The notes beneath the pieces were generated by a model. The model was not told the DNA's origin and ran no database searches. It worked only from the letters and a program-made list of their open reading frames with translations. A DNA stretch of 64,000 bases from an uncultured Bacilli bacterium (GTDB lineage Bacteria; Bacillota_I; Bacilli_A; RF39; UBA660). The translations under genes and the position numbers were made by a program. This document shows, piece by piece, positions 8,999 through 19,300 of this stretch (its first letter is position 1; the number at the start of each line of letters is the position of its first letter). The stretch covers positions 186,001 through 250,000 of the forward strand of contig CAKOSO010000001.1 in NCBI GenBank assembly GCA_934102355.1, given 5' to 3'.

Positions 8999-9982
8999 TT
9001 TTCTATTATAAATTTCAATATCTTTATTGCAATATATTACAATATCACCTTCATACATAGTTTTAATAAATCCAAGACCATTTATAACAATATCTTCTTT
9101 AAATTTAAACTTTAACTCTCTAAAAGCTAAATCTTTTAAAACATCATTTTTCTTAGATCTAATCCTTTTAACATTTAAATCATTTGATATGAAAAGCGTA
9201 AAACTATTATCTTCACCAGTATAATCTATTCTTAAAAAATCATCTATAATTAATGATTCACCATTTTTTATCTGATAAGTTCTAGGTTTAATTTCTTTTT
9301 TAACCTGGATTTTTTTTATTTTATCAATATCTAAAAAATTAAATATACTTCCATCATCAACAAAACCAGGAGTATCTATTAAAGTAAAATCTTTCATTTT
9401 AATTTTTATATCACTTAAAGTAGTAGAAGGCATTGGAGATATAGTAATAGATGACTTTTCTAAAGAATAATTATCTACTATTTTATTTATTAAAGAACTC
9501 TTTCCAGCATTAGTAGAACCAACTACAAAAACATTATCAGTTTTATATAAATTAATTCTATCCATCAATGTATCTAAATTATAATTATTCTTAGTACTTA
9601 TTATAACAACATCTTTTACATTATCACTAATCTCATCAAAGTATGAAGAAATCTTATCATTACTTAATGAATAAGGCAAAGCATCTCTTTTATTTAAAAC
9701 TAATACAACATTATTATTTTTAAAATAGCTTAGTGTTTCACCAAGATTTCTTGGAATATTAACTAAATCAATAACAAACAACACTAAAGAAGTAGTTTTA
9801 CCAACATTTTTTAATATTTGTAAATACTCTTTATTTGATTTATATACAAATTCATAATCTCCATAATTACGCATTTTAAAACAGCGCATACAAAAATCAT
9901 TACTAAGACTACTAGTATATCCATCAAGTAAAATGTTATTATCTTGAAGTTCAACACCACAACCTAAACACTTCTTAATCAT
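8987..9982 (-). CDS. yqeH: Ribosome biogenesis GTPase YqeH
   Basis: YqeH is a circularly permuted GTPase needed for 30S subunit assembly. The 331 residues begin with a zinc finger (CLGCGVELQ, later CMRCFKMRNY). The G motifs come in permuted order: G4 NKRDALP, G5-like IISTKN, G1 GSTNAGKSS, G2 TTLSD, G3 DTPGF. The start is the ATG at 9982 behind AAGGAG; an upstream ATG eight codons earlier precedes the ribosome site. It overlaps the end of yqeG by eight bases, giving the conserved yqeG-yqeH pair. Confidence 0.96.
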   Translation of the reverse strand: MIKKCLGCGVELQDNNILLDGYTSSLSNDFCMRCFKMRNYGDYEFVYKSNKEYLQILKNVGKTTSLVLFVIDLVNIPRNLGETLSYFKNNNVVLVLNKRDALPYSLSNDKISSYFDEISDNVKDVVIISTKNNYNLDTLMDRINLYKTDNVFVVGSTNAGKSSLINKIVDNYSLEKSSITISPMPSTTLSDIKIKMKDFTLIDTPGFVDDGSIFNFLDIDKIKKIQVKKEIKPRTYQIKNGESLIIDDFLRIDYTGEDNSFTLFISNDLNVKRIRSKKNDVLKDLAFRELKFKFKEDIVINGLGFIKTMYEGDIVIYCNKDIEIYNRKSLI

Positions 9983-10505
9983 AATACTTCTCCTTCTCAA
10001 ATCCATATTTTTTATGAATACTTTTTAATACTCTTTTTTCAATTATTCTATTAAATTTAGTAACAGCAAGTTCATTATTACTTATACCATCAACTAATAT
10101 AGAAAATATACCAAATCTTTTAGCACCAAGAACATCAGTCAAAAACTGATCCCCTATTGCACAAAAAGAACTCTTATCATAACAAAACATTTTCATAGCT
10201 TTCTTATATCCCTTTTTACTTGGTTTAACAGAAAAATTAATAAAGCTTACATCTAAGGGGTCTAAACACTTATGTAACTTTTCTACTTTATTAGGTCCAA
10301 CAATATTAGTAACAATAACAATATCAAAATCTTTTTTTAAATCATTAAGTAATTTTTTAGTATCCAAAGTAAAAATATCTCTTTCCTTTTCAACTAATGT
10401 ATTATCAAAATCAAATATAAGTACCTTAATACCTTTTTTCTTTAAAAGTTCATAATTTATATCAAAAATACTTTTTTTATACATATCTGGTAAAAACAAA
10501 CTCAT
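9975..10505 (-). CDS. yqeG: HAD-superfamily phosphatase YqeG
   Basis: This HAD phosphatase of the YqeG family (IIIA type) is commonly linked to YqeH. The 176 residues contain motif I FDFDNTLVE, motif II IVTN, a Lys in KPSKKGYKKA and motif III AIGDQFLTDVLGAKR. Its natural substrate is not known from the sequence. The ATG at 10505 follows AAAGGTGAT; the GTG three codons upstream lies within that ribosome site. It sits between a small Smr-domain gene and yqeH. Confidence 0.93.
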   Translation of the reverse strand: MSLFLPDMYKKSIFDINYELLKKKGIKVLIFDFDNTLVEKERDIFTLDTKKLLNDLKKDFDIVIVTNIVGPNKVEKLHKCLDPLDVSFINFSVKPSKKGYKKAMKMFCYDKSSFCAIGDQFLTDVLGAKRFGIFSILVDGISNNELAVTKFNRIIEKRVLKSIHKKYGFEKEKYYD

Positions 10506-10541
10506 ACCAATCACCTTTAATATAATAACATAAATAAAGAC

Positions 10542-10802
10542 TTAATACAATTCAACTATAGTAGTACCGTCATTAAAAATGTCAAGTTTATAAGTTTTTA
10601 CATGCTTATTATGCTTTAAAGTATTAAAAACTTCATCCTTTAAAATACCAAGTCCTTTTCCATGTATAATTAATAATAATTTATTTCTTAATTTATAATT
10701 ATCATTAATAAAAGATATAACTTTAACACTTGCACCTACTCTATCTTCACCATGTAAATCTAAAGTTGGTAAATTTTTAAATAAAATATAATCATCTATC
10801 AT
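10542..10802 (-). CDS. Small stand-alone Smr-domain protein
   Basis: This 86-residue protein is almost entirely a Smr domain, the nuclease-like fold found at the C-terminus of MutS2. Signatures are TLDLHGEDR near the start, IIHGKGLGILKDEV in the middle and FNDGTTIVELY at the end. Stand-alone Smr proteins can act as endonucleases on DNA or RNA, but activity cannot be read from this sequence. The ATG at 10802 follows GGTGAT. It is upstream of yqeG and probably in the same operon. Confidence 0.85.
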   Translation of the reverse strand: MIDDYILFKNLPTLDLHGEDRVGASVKVISFINDNYKLRNKLLLIIHGKGLGILKDEVFNTLKHNKHVKTYKLDIFNDGTTIVELY

Positions 10803-10935
10803 ACTATCACCAAAATAAAAAAGTATATCACAAGCAATGCTACACATCCAATAATAATTTTAATATTACCACTTTTGCATTTTTCATGCAAATCATTTAC
10901 TCTATTTTTGACTAAAGAAATGCTATATATTTATC

Positions 10936-10966
10936 AACAAAAAACTAAGATACTTCTATCTTAGTT
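10936..10966 (-). terminator. Terminator of ppdK
   Basis: Minus strand: a perfect 10-bp stem AACTAAGATA/TATCTTAGTT with a four-base loop is followed by TTTTTT. It lies just after the ppdK stop. Confidence 0.9.
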
Positions 10967-10980
10967 ATATTTAAAATTAA

Positions 10981-13605
10981 TTATTTTTTTGCTTTGATTG
11001 CAGCTTGTGCAGCAGCAAGTCTAGCAATTGGTACTCTGAATGGTGAACAAGATACATAATCTAATCCAATTTCATTACAGAATTCTACTGAAGAAGGATC
11101 TCCACCATGTTCTCCACAAATACCAATATGTAATTTATTATTTACTGGTTTTCCTAAATCAATTGCCATTTTCATTAATTTTCCAACACCATTTTGATCT
11201 AATTTAGCAAATGGATCGTTTTCAAAAATCTTATTATCATAGTATGAAGTTAAGAATTTACCAGCATCATCTCTTGAGAATCCATAAGTCATTTGTGTTA
11301 AGTCATTTGTACCAAAGCAGAAGAAATCAGCATCTTTAGCAATTTCATCAGCAGTAAGTGCAGCTCTTGGAATTTCAATCATTGTACCTACTTCATATTC
11401 AAGTTCAATACCAGAAGCTTTAATTTCAGCATCTGCAGTTTCAACAACTGTTTTCTTAACAAATTTTAACTCTTTATCTTCACATACAAGTGGAATCATA
11501 ATTTCTGGTTTAACATTCCAATCTGGATGTGCTTTCTTTGTATTAATAGCTGCACGAATAACAGCTCTTGTTTGCATTCTAGCTATTTCTGGATAAGTAA
11601 CAGCAAGACGGCATCCACGATGACCCATCATTGGGTTGAATTCATGAAGTGAAGCAATTAAATTCTTAATTTGCTCAACTGTCTTTCCTTGTGAATCTGC
11701 CAATTTTTTAATATCAGCTTCTTCAGTTGGAACGAATTCATGTAGAGGTGGATCCAAATATCTAATTGTTACTGGGAATCCTTCAAGTGCTTCATATAGT
11801 TTTTCAAAGTCACTTTGTTGATAAGGTAAAATCTTATCTAGAGCAGCTTCTCTTTCTTCAACTGTATCAGCACAAATCGTTTCTCTAAATGCTGCAATTC
11901 TATCTTCTTCAAAGAACATATGCTCAGTTCTACAAAGACCAATACCTTCAGCCCCTAATTCACGTGCTTTTTTAGCATCAGTTGGAGTATCAGCATTAGT
12001 TCTAACTTTTAATGTTCTGAACTTATCAGCCCATTCCATAACTCTTCCGAATTCACCAGCAATTGTAGCATCAACTGTAGGAATTAATCCATCATAAATA
12101 TTACCAGTTGTACCATCAATTGAAATTGCGTCTCCTTCATGATATGTTTTACCAGCTAAAGTGAACTTTTTATTTTCTTCATCCATAGCGATATCACCAC
12201 ATCCAGATACACAACAAGTTCCCATTCCACGAGCAACAACTGCAGCATGTGAAGTCATTCCACCACGAACAGTTAAAATTCCTTGTGAAGCTTTCATTCC
12301 TGTAATATCTTCTGGAGAAGTTTCAAGACGAACTAATACAACCTTTTCTCCTCTTGCATTCCAGTTTTCAGCATCTTCTGCAGTAAATACTATTTTACCA
12401 CAAGCAGCTCCAGGAGAAGCACCTAAACCTTTACCAACTGGTGTTGCAGCTTTTAATGCTTTAGCATCAAATTGAGGATGTAATAATGTATCTAAGTTAC
12501 GAGGATCAATCATAGCAACTGCCTCTTCCTCAGTTCTCATACCTTCATCTACTAAATCACAAGCAATCTTAAGTGCAGCTTGTGCAGTTCTTTTACCATT
12601 TCTAGTTTGTAACATATAAAGTTTACCATGTTCAACAGTAAATTCCATATCTTGCATATCTCTATAATGTTCTTCTAGAATTTTACATACTTCTTTAAAT
12701 TGTTCAAATGCTTCAGGGAATTTATTTTCCATTTCACTAATCTTCATTGGAGTACGAACACCAGCAACAACGTCTTCACCTTGAGCATTAGTTAAGAATT
12801 CTCCGAATAATCCTTTAGCACCAGTAGCTGGATCACGAGTGAATGCAACACCTGTACCACAATCGTCTCCCATATTACCAAATGCCATAGCTTGAACGTT
12901 TACAGCAGTACCCCAAGAATAAGGAATATCATTATCTCTTCTATAAACATTAGCTCTTGGATTATCCCATGATCTAAATACAGCTTTAACAGCTCCCATT
13001 AATTGTTCTTTTGGATCACTTGGGAAATCTGATCCAATCTTTGATTTATATTCTTCTTTAAATTGTCTAGCTAATTCTTTTAAGTCATCAGCATCAAGTT
13101 CTATATCTTGAGTAACACCTTTTTTAGCTTTCATTTCATCAATAAGTTGTTCAAAATATTTTTTACCAACTTCCATTACTACATCAGAATACATTTGAAT
13201 AAATCTTCTATAGCAATCCCAAGCCCATCTTGGATTATTAGATTTTTCAGCAATAACTTTAACAACATCTTCATTTAAACCTAAATTAAGAATTGTATCC
13301 ATCATTCCTGGCATTGATGCTCTTGCTCCTGAACGCACAGAAACAAGTAATGGATTTTCTAAATCACCAAACTTTTTGCCTGTTACTTCTTCCATTTTAA
13401 CAATGTACTCATTAATTTGGCTCTGAATTTCATCATTAATCTCTCTACCATCTTCATAGTATTGAGTACATGCTTCAGTTGTAATTGTAAATCCTTGAGG
13501 TACTGGCAAACCAATATTAGTCATTTCTGCTAAGTTAGCACCTTTACCACCAAGTAAATTTCTCATGCTTGCATTTCCTTCTGTGAATGCGTATACATAT
13601 TTCAT
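10981..13605 (-). CDS. ppdK: Pyruvate, phosphate dikinase
   Basis: PPDK interconverts pyruvate + ATP + phosphate and PEP + AMP + PPi. In anaerobes it often runs as a PPi-using glycolytic enzyme. The 874 residues match the family. The N-terminal ATP-grasp part contains GGKGANLAEM. The swivelling phosphohistidine motif is GGMTSHAAVVARGMG. The C-terminal PEP-binding barrel has GIGLCRTEHMFF and the GICGEHGGDP block. Codon use is that of a highly expressed gene, with somewhat higher GC than its neighbours. It has its own promoter and terminator. The GGAG site lies 12 bases before the ATG, a little further than usual. Confidence 0.98.
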   Translation of the reverse strand: MKYVYAFTEGNASMRNLLGGKGANLAEMTNIGLPVPQGFTITTEACTQYYEDGREINDEIQSQINEYIVKMEEVTGKKFGDLENPLLVSVRSGARASMPGMMDTILNLGLNEDVVKVIAEKSNNPRWAWDCYRRFIQMYSDVVMEVGKKYFEQLIDEMKAKKGVTQDIELDADDLKELARQFKEEYKSKIGSDFPSDPKEQLMGAVKAVFRSWDNPRANVYRRDNDIPYSWGTAVNVQAMAFGNMGDDCGTGVAFTRDPATGAKGLFGEFLTNAQGEDVVAGVRTPMKISEMENKFPEAFEQFKEVCKILEEHYRDMQDMEFTVEHGKLYMLQTRNGKRTAQAALKIACDLVDEGMRTEEEAVAMIDPRNLDTLLHPQFDAKALKAATPVGKGLGASPGAACGKIVFTAEDAENWNARGEKVVLVRLETSPEDITGMKASQGILTVRGGMTSHAAVVARGMGTCCVSGCGDIAMDEENKKFTLAGKTYHEGDAISIDGTTGNIYDGLIPTVDATIAGEFGRVMEWADKFRTLKVRTNADTPTDAKKARELGAEGIGLCRTEHMFFEEDRIAAFRETICADTVEEREAALDKILPYQQSDFEKLYEALEGFPVTIRYLDPPLHEFVPTEEADIKKLADSQGKTVEQIKNLIASLHEFNPMMGHRGCRLAVTYPEIARMQTRAVIRAAINTKKAHPDWNVKPEIMIPLVCEDKELKFVKKTVVETADAEIKASGIELEYEVGTMIEIPRAALTADEIAKDADFFCFGTNDLTQMTYGFSRDDAGKFLTSYYDNKIFENDPFAKLDQNGVGKLMKMAIDLGKPVNNKLHIGICGEHGGDPSSVEFCNEIGLDYVSCSPFRVPIARLAAAQAAIKAKK

Positions 13606-13643
13606 TTGTCTTTTTTTCTCCTTTTCATGAATATTTAAGATAA

Positions 13644-13672
13644 TTCATATCTCACAAAACTTATTGTATCAA
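13644..13672 (-). promoter_or_regulatory. Possible promoter of ppdK
   Basis: Minus strand: TTGATA (13667-13672), 17-bp spacer, TATGAA (13644-13649). The -35 is good and the -10 moderate. Confidence 0.45.
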
Positions 13673-13673
13673 A

Positions 13674-13720
13674 AAAAAACAAAAAAGACCATAAAATATA
13701 GTAATTTTACAGTCTTTTTA
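13674..13720 (-). terminator. Terminator after the gene at 13729-14364
   Basis: Minus strand: AAAAGACTGTAAAAT pairs with ATTTTATGGTCTTTT (one internal mismatch pair) and is followed by a T-rich tract. It isolates this gene from ppdK. Confidence 0.75.
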
Positions 13721-13728
13721 TAATTTTT

Positions 13729-14364
13729 TTATTTTTTCCTAGTAATTGATTTAATGATATAAGAATCCTCACTCTCATTAACTGATGACATATAAGGTAA
13801 ATCATCACTAGATAATATTTTATCTACATCTATAGATTTAGATATTTCTTTAACAACACCCATATTAGAACCAACTAAATCAAGGTAAAGATTAGAATAT
13901 CCTAAATCTTTTGAAAAATCCTTAGCAAAAGAATATTCTAAATCAAAAGTACTTTTCCAATCAACATAAGAAACATCATTTCTTAAAACATAATCTAAAT
14001 CTTCAAGAACACTGGTTTCAAAATATAAACCAGAAACTAAAATATCATTTTTCTTTAATTCATCAATAACATTAATAACATCAGAATCAGCAACAAGTCC
14101 AGATGAAACTCTAACTAAAACTGGACATTTATCGTTTCTTAATGAATCAAAATCAAGACTTTTAATATTATCAGATGAAACCCTAACAACATCTTTATAT
14201 ATTTTGTTCTTAGTATTATCTTCATCATCTTCATATTTAAATTCTTCATGATGGCATCTATCAGAAATATTTAAACTAAATAAACAAGCTAAACCAACAG
14301 TACACCCAATTGCTAAAAGCCAAGAAGCAAGTTTTGTTACTTTATTTTTATTCTCTTTTTTCAT
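13729..14364 (-). CDS. Unknown membrane-anchored extracytoplasmic protein
   Basis: I do not recognise this 211-residue protein. A basic N-terminus is followed by one membrane segment (about 15-35), then an acidic linker (KYEDDEDN). The soluble domain of about 150 residues has alternating strand- and helix-like blocks (VLVRVSSGL, ILVSGLYFE, SYVDW, LGYSNLYLDLVG). The rhythm resembles a small TIM-barrel-like fold, loosely like a GH25 muramidase, but no catalytic signature is clear. It starts at the ATG behind GGTGGAAT and has its own terminator, so it is a separate unit between ppdK and typA. Confidence 0.7.
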   Translation of the reverse strand: MKKENKNKVTKLASWLLAIGCTVGLACLFSLNISDRCHHEEFKYEDDEDNTKNKIYKDVVRVSSDNIKSLDFDSLRNDKCPVLVRVSSGLVADSDVINVIDELKKNDILVSGLYFETSVLEDLDYVLRNDVSYVDWKSTFDLEYSFAKDFSKDLGYSNLYLDLVGSNMGVVKEISKSIDVDKILSSDDLPYMSSVNESEDSYIIKSITRKK

Positions 14365-14424
14365 TATTCCACCTACCAAGTGATGTATATTATAGTATAT
14401 TCAAATTAATATGTCAATTTAGCA

Positions 14425-14453
14425 TAAAAAAAAAAGAATACTACATATTCTTT
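14425..14453 (-). terminator. Terminator overlapping the typA stop codon
   Basis: Minus strand: stem AAAGAATA/TATTCTTT is followed by ten Ts. The TAG stop of typA is in the loop region and the left arm encodes its last residues. Confidence 0.85.
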
Positions 14454-16249
14454 CCTGCAATTCTAAATCTTTCTTTTGGATCAAGAACTTTCTTTCTTAA
14501 TCTAATAGCATCAGGAGTAAGTTCTACATACTCATCATCTTCAATAAATTCTAAAGCTTCTTCCAAAGTAAACTTCTTAGGAGCAATAAGAGTTAAAGCT
14601 TCATCAGTACCAGATGCACGAGTATTAGTTAAATTCTTATTCTTACATGGATTAACATCTAGATCATTATCTCTATTATTTATACCAATTATCATACCCT
14701 TATAAACTTCAGTAGCTGGTTCTATAATTAAAGTACCACGATCTGATAAATTAAATAATGAGAATGCCATAGCTTTACCATCTTCCATAGATACCAAAAC
14801 ACCATTTTTCCTTCTTTGAATAACACCAGCAAATGGTTCATAGTCATTAAAACTTCTAACCATTATTCCAGATCCTTTAGTATTAGTAATAAATGTAGAA
14901 CGATATCCTATTAAACCACGAGTTGGTACATTAAATACTAAATGAGTATGTGTATCATCATTAGTAATAGATTGTAATTGTCCTTTTCTTTCATTTAAAT
15001 CATTTATAATAGTACCAGAATATTCATTAGGAACATCTATAATAACTTCTTCAAAAGGTTCACATTTTTTTCCATCTATTTCTTTAAATAATACAACCGG
15101 TTTAGATACTGAAAGTTCATAACCTTCTCTTCTCATTTCTTCAAGAAGAACAGATAAATGAAGTTCTCCTCTACCAGATACCTTATAACCATCTGCACCA
15201 TTTAATGACTCAACCCTTAATCCAACATTAGTTTCTAACTCTCTATCTAATCTTTCCTTAATATGACGATTAGTTAAAAACTTACCAGATCTACCAGCAA
15301 ATGGTGATGAATTAACTAAAAAGTTCATAGACATAGTTGGTTCTTCAATATCAATTTTTGGTAATGCTTCAATTTTATTTGGATCACAAATAGTATCACC
15401 AATTGAAATATCAGAAATAGTTTGAACTGTAACAATATCACCATATTGAGCAGTGCTTACTTCTTTTCTTAAAATACCTTCATTTGTAAATATCTTACCA
15501 ACTCTTGATTTTACTACTTCTCCATCATTCTTTGAAATAGCAACCATACTACCAGTTTTTAAAATACCTTTGGTAATACGACCTACACCAAGTCTTCCTA
15601 AATAATCATCATAAGCTAAAGATGAAATTTGCATTTGAACAGGATCATTTACATCTCCAGAATATACATCAGTATGTTTAATAATAGTATCAAGAAGTGG
15701 AATAATATCATTATTATCGTCACTTGGATCATATTTTACAACACCATCTCTTGCACTACCATAAAGAATTGGAAAATCAAGTTGTTTATCATTAGCATTT
15801 AAATCAACAAACAAATCAAATGTCATATTTACAACATCATCAATTCTTGCATCTTTCTTATCAATTTTGTTGATTAATAAAATCGGATTTAAATTTTGTT
15901 TTAATGCTTGTTCAAGTACAAATCTTGTTTGAGGCATTGGTCCTTCTTTAGAATCAACAAGTAAAATTACTGTATCAACAGTTTTAATAATACGTTCTAC
16001 TTCACTTGAGAAATCAGCATGTCCAGGAGTATCAACTATATTAATTTTATAATCCTTATATCTAATTGAACAATTCTTTGAATAGATAGTTATTCCACGC
16101 TCTTTTTCAAGATCATTACTATCCATTATTTGTGATATATTTTGTTCACTTTGTTTTAATGATCCACTTTGACTAAGTAAAGCATCAACTAAAGTTGACT
16201 TACCAACGTCTACGTGAGCAACAACTGCTATATTAATTATCTTTTCCAT
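14441..16249 (-). CDS. typA: Ribosome-binding translational GTPase TypA/BipA
   Basis: TypA/BipA is an EF-G-like GTPase linked to 50S assembly and stress adaptation. The 602 residues show G1 [10 protein letters not shown]2 [11 protein letters not shown]3 DTPGHADF and G4 [12 protein letters not shown]-type domains III and V follow, with the BipA-specific C-terminal block [19 protein letters not shown] and [16 protein letters not shown] SigA-type promoter precedes it and a terminator overlaps its stop, so it looks monocistronic. Confidence 0.97.
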   Translation of the reverse strand: MEKIINIAVVAHVDVGKSTLVDALLSQSGSLKQSEQNISQIMDSNDLEKERGITIYSKNCSIRYKDYKINIVDTPGHADFSSEVERIIKTVDTVILLVDSKEGPMPQTRFVLEQALKQNLNPILLINKIDKKDARIDDVVNMTFDLFVDLNANDKQLDFPILYGSARDGVVKYDPSDDNNDIIPLLDTIIKHTDVYSGDVNDPVQMQISSLAYDDYLGRLGVGRITKGILKTGSMVAISKNDGEVVKSRVGKIFTNEGILRKEVSTAQYGDIVTVQTISDISIGDTICDPNKIEALPKIDIEEPTMSMNFLVNSSPFAGRSGKFLTNRHIKERLDRELETNVGLRVESLNGADGYKVSGRGELHLSVLLEEMRREGYELSVSKPVVLFKEIDGKKCEPFEEVIIDVPNEYSGTIINDLNERKGQLQSITNDDTHTHLVFNVPTRGLIGYRSTFITNTKGSGIMVRSFNDYEPFAGVIQRRKNGVLVSMEDGKAMAFSLFNLSDRGTLIIEPATEVYKGMIIGINNRDNDLDVNPCKNKNLTNTRASGTDEALTLIAPKKFTLEEALEFIEDDEYVELTPDAIRLRKKVLDPKERFRIAGKNM

Positions 16250-16279
16250 ATATACTACACCTCTTTAAACGACTTTAAA

Positions 16280-16308
16280 AGTATACAATAAAAACAAAAA
16301 ATTTACAA
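16280..16308 (-). promoter_or_regulatory. Predicted promoter of typA
   Basis: Minus strand: -35 TTGTAA (16303-16308), 17-bp spacer, -10 TATACT (16280-16285), about 30 bases before the typA start. Confidence 0.65.
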
Positions 16309-16323
16309 GTATTTTCATAAAAA

Positions 16324-16355
16324 TACAAAAAAAGTACTCATAAAATAAGTACTTT
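16324..16355 (-). terminator. Terminator of nifJ
   Basis: Minus strand: stem AAAGTACT/AGTACTTT with a nine-base loop is followed by a T-rich run, a few bases after the nifJ stop. Confidence 0.8.
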
Positions 16356-16369
16356 CTAAAACAAATAAA

Positions 16370-19300
16370 CTACTTTTCTTTACTAGCTTCTTCTAAAATC
16401 TCATATTTTCTTATTGAGTCTTCTTCTTGAATTTTACAAGAATCACCAGCAACAGATACATTATATCTATTTTCTTTCTTTAAGAAATCTTGATATTTAG
16501 AAAAATCAGCTTTACTATCAAGACTCATAACCTTTGTATCCGGATTATATCTAAATAAAGGAAAATAACCAGAATCAGTTGCAAGTTTTTCTTCTAATAT
16601 AGAATCTTTCATACCATTTTTAATACCATGCGCAATACAAGGAGCATAAGCAATAACAATTGATGGTCCCTTATGTTCGCTTGCTTCTTTTAAAGCTCTT
16701 ATAGTTTGCATATAATTGGCTCCTAAAGAAATTGTTGCAACATAACAATTTGGATAAGTAAGAGCAATATGCGCTAAATCTTTTTTATTAGTTTTTTTAC
16801 CATCATTAGCAAACTTAGCAGTTGCACCATATCTTGTTGATTTAGATGCTTGTCCACCAGTATTTGAATAAACCTCAGTATCAAGTACTAAAATATTAAC
16901 ATCATCATTTAAAGAAATAACATGATCTAATCCACCAAAACCAATGTCATATGCCCAACCATCTCCACCAACACACCAAACAGTTTTTTCTTTTATATCT
17001 TTTTTATAAGGAATAATTTCTTTGAAATTATCATAATCAAACTCATTATAAACTTTTTCTTTTATCTCTTTAGAATCATTATCAAGATATAACTTGGCAA
17101 GTTCTTTATTCTTTTTATTAAGTTTTTTATAGTTCTCTCTAAACATATTCTTTATTCTATCATTAAGAACGTTACTTCCAAGTTTTATACCAAGTCCAAA
17201 CTCTGCATTATCTTCAAACAAAGAATTTATAAAACAAACATTATAAGGTGTACCAGGAACTTCCCCACCATATATTGAAGAACATCCAGTTGCATTTGCA
17301 ATCATTAAGTCATCACCAAATAGTTGTGTTAAAAGTTTTAAATAAGGTGTTTCTCCACAACCAGCACAAGCACCACTAAAAGCAAATTTAGGATTTCTAA
17401 ACTGACTATTTTTTACTGTTTCAATTGGCAAAATACTCTTTTCACTAACAGTATTTAAGTATTCATTTTTTTCTTCCTCTTTTAATGAATTTTTAACCAT
17501 TTCAAGTGCCTTAGTAGGACATATTCCAGCGCATAAATTACAACCAGTACAATCTCTAACAGATATTCCTACTGTATACTTATAGTTTTTATCTTTTATA
17601 TTAGCATCTTTTAAATCATTTAAAACAGCAGAAGGAGCATTTTCTACTTCTTTTTCATCTAAAAGATACGGCCTTATAACACCATGAGGACAAACAAATG
17701 AACACAAATTACACATAATACATTTATCCTTTGAATAACATGGAGTTATATCACTAATACCTCTTTTTTCATACTTTGACATACCAGCGTCAAATACACC
17801 ATCACAAGAAGAAACAAAACTTGAAACAGGAATATCATTTCCTTTTGCATAAAAAATCTTATCAAAAAGAGTATTATATAATCTATCTTCTATAGGATTA
17901 ATAGAATTAACATTAACCTCTTTAATATTAGATATAACATCATCAATAGCATTAATATTTGAATTTACTACATCATCACCTTTTTTACTAAAATGATTAA
18001 CAATACTTCCTTTTATAAGCTTTATTACTTTTTTATAATCAATCATTCTTGTTAAATACAATATAGTACATTCCATAATCATACTAATCTTATTAGGAAT
18101 ATTATTTTTTCTTGCAATAGAAGATGCATCAATTACATAAAACTTAATATTTTTCTTCTTTAAAATATCAAGAGTACTCTTATTTATAAAGTCAATATCA
18201 CCTTTACTAGTATTTACAATTAAAATACCATTATCTTTTATATTATTTATAACATCATACTTATTCATATATGAATCTTTTGAAACTACAACAACTGAAG
18301 GATTAGTAACATAATAACTACTTCTTATCTTATTATTACTAAATCTTAAATGTGACTTAGTAACACCCCCAGATTTTTTAGAATCATATTCAAAATATCC
18401 TTGAACCTCTTTTTTAGTATTAGATGCAACCATTGTTAAAATATCTTTACTAGTTGTAATCATACCATCTGATCCATAACCATATATTAATATTTCATCA
18501 CAATTATTATCTAAATTAATATCAGCTCTTTTTATACTTAAATTAGTAATATCATCAGTTATTCCTAAGGTAAATTCTCTAGAATTATTATCTAAAAACT
18601 TATATAAAGCATATATATCACCAGAAGTTGTATCTTTAGAAGAAAGTCCATATCTTCCACCACAAATCTCTATATTTAAATCTTTTAATGCAACAACAAC
18701 ATCTTTATAAAGAGGTTCTCCATCTGCACCAAAATCTTTTACCCTATCAAGCACTGCAATCTTTTTAACACTTTTTGGTAATACATTCTTTAAGTATTTA
18801 ACTGAAAATGGTCTATATAAATGAACTTCTATTAAACCAACATCATCTTTTATAAAATCAATAGTTTCTTTAATTGTTTCACAAACCGAACCCATTGCAA
18901 CTATTACTTTACTTGCGTTTTTATCACCATAATAATTAAAAGGTTTAATATCAAGACCAGAAATCTTATTTAATTCCATCATATAATCATTAACAATATC
19001 AGGAAACTTATTATAATAACCATTTCTAGCTTCAACTTCTTGGAAATATATCTGATCTCCCATATTAGTACCACGAGTAGTTGGTTTTTCTGTTGATAAT
19101 CCTCTTTTTCTAAACTCTTCTAAAGAATCTAAAGGAATAAGTTTTTTCACCTTATCAAAATTAAGAACATCTACATTTCTATACTCATGACTAGTTCTAA
19201 ATCCATCAAAAAAATTAACAAAAGGAACTCTTCCTTTTAAACTCGAAAGATAAGCAACAGAAGTATTTGCCATAATTTCATCTACACTAGATGATGCTAA

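Noticed and set aside
10848..10935. Regulatory RNA in the gap upstream of the Smr gene
   Set aside because: No stable hairpin or promoter of good quality was seen apart from the ppdK terminator at its right edge.
12161..12475. 104-codon plus-strand frame inside ppdK
   Set aside because: It is a shadow of a highly conserved gene and has no ribosome site.
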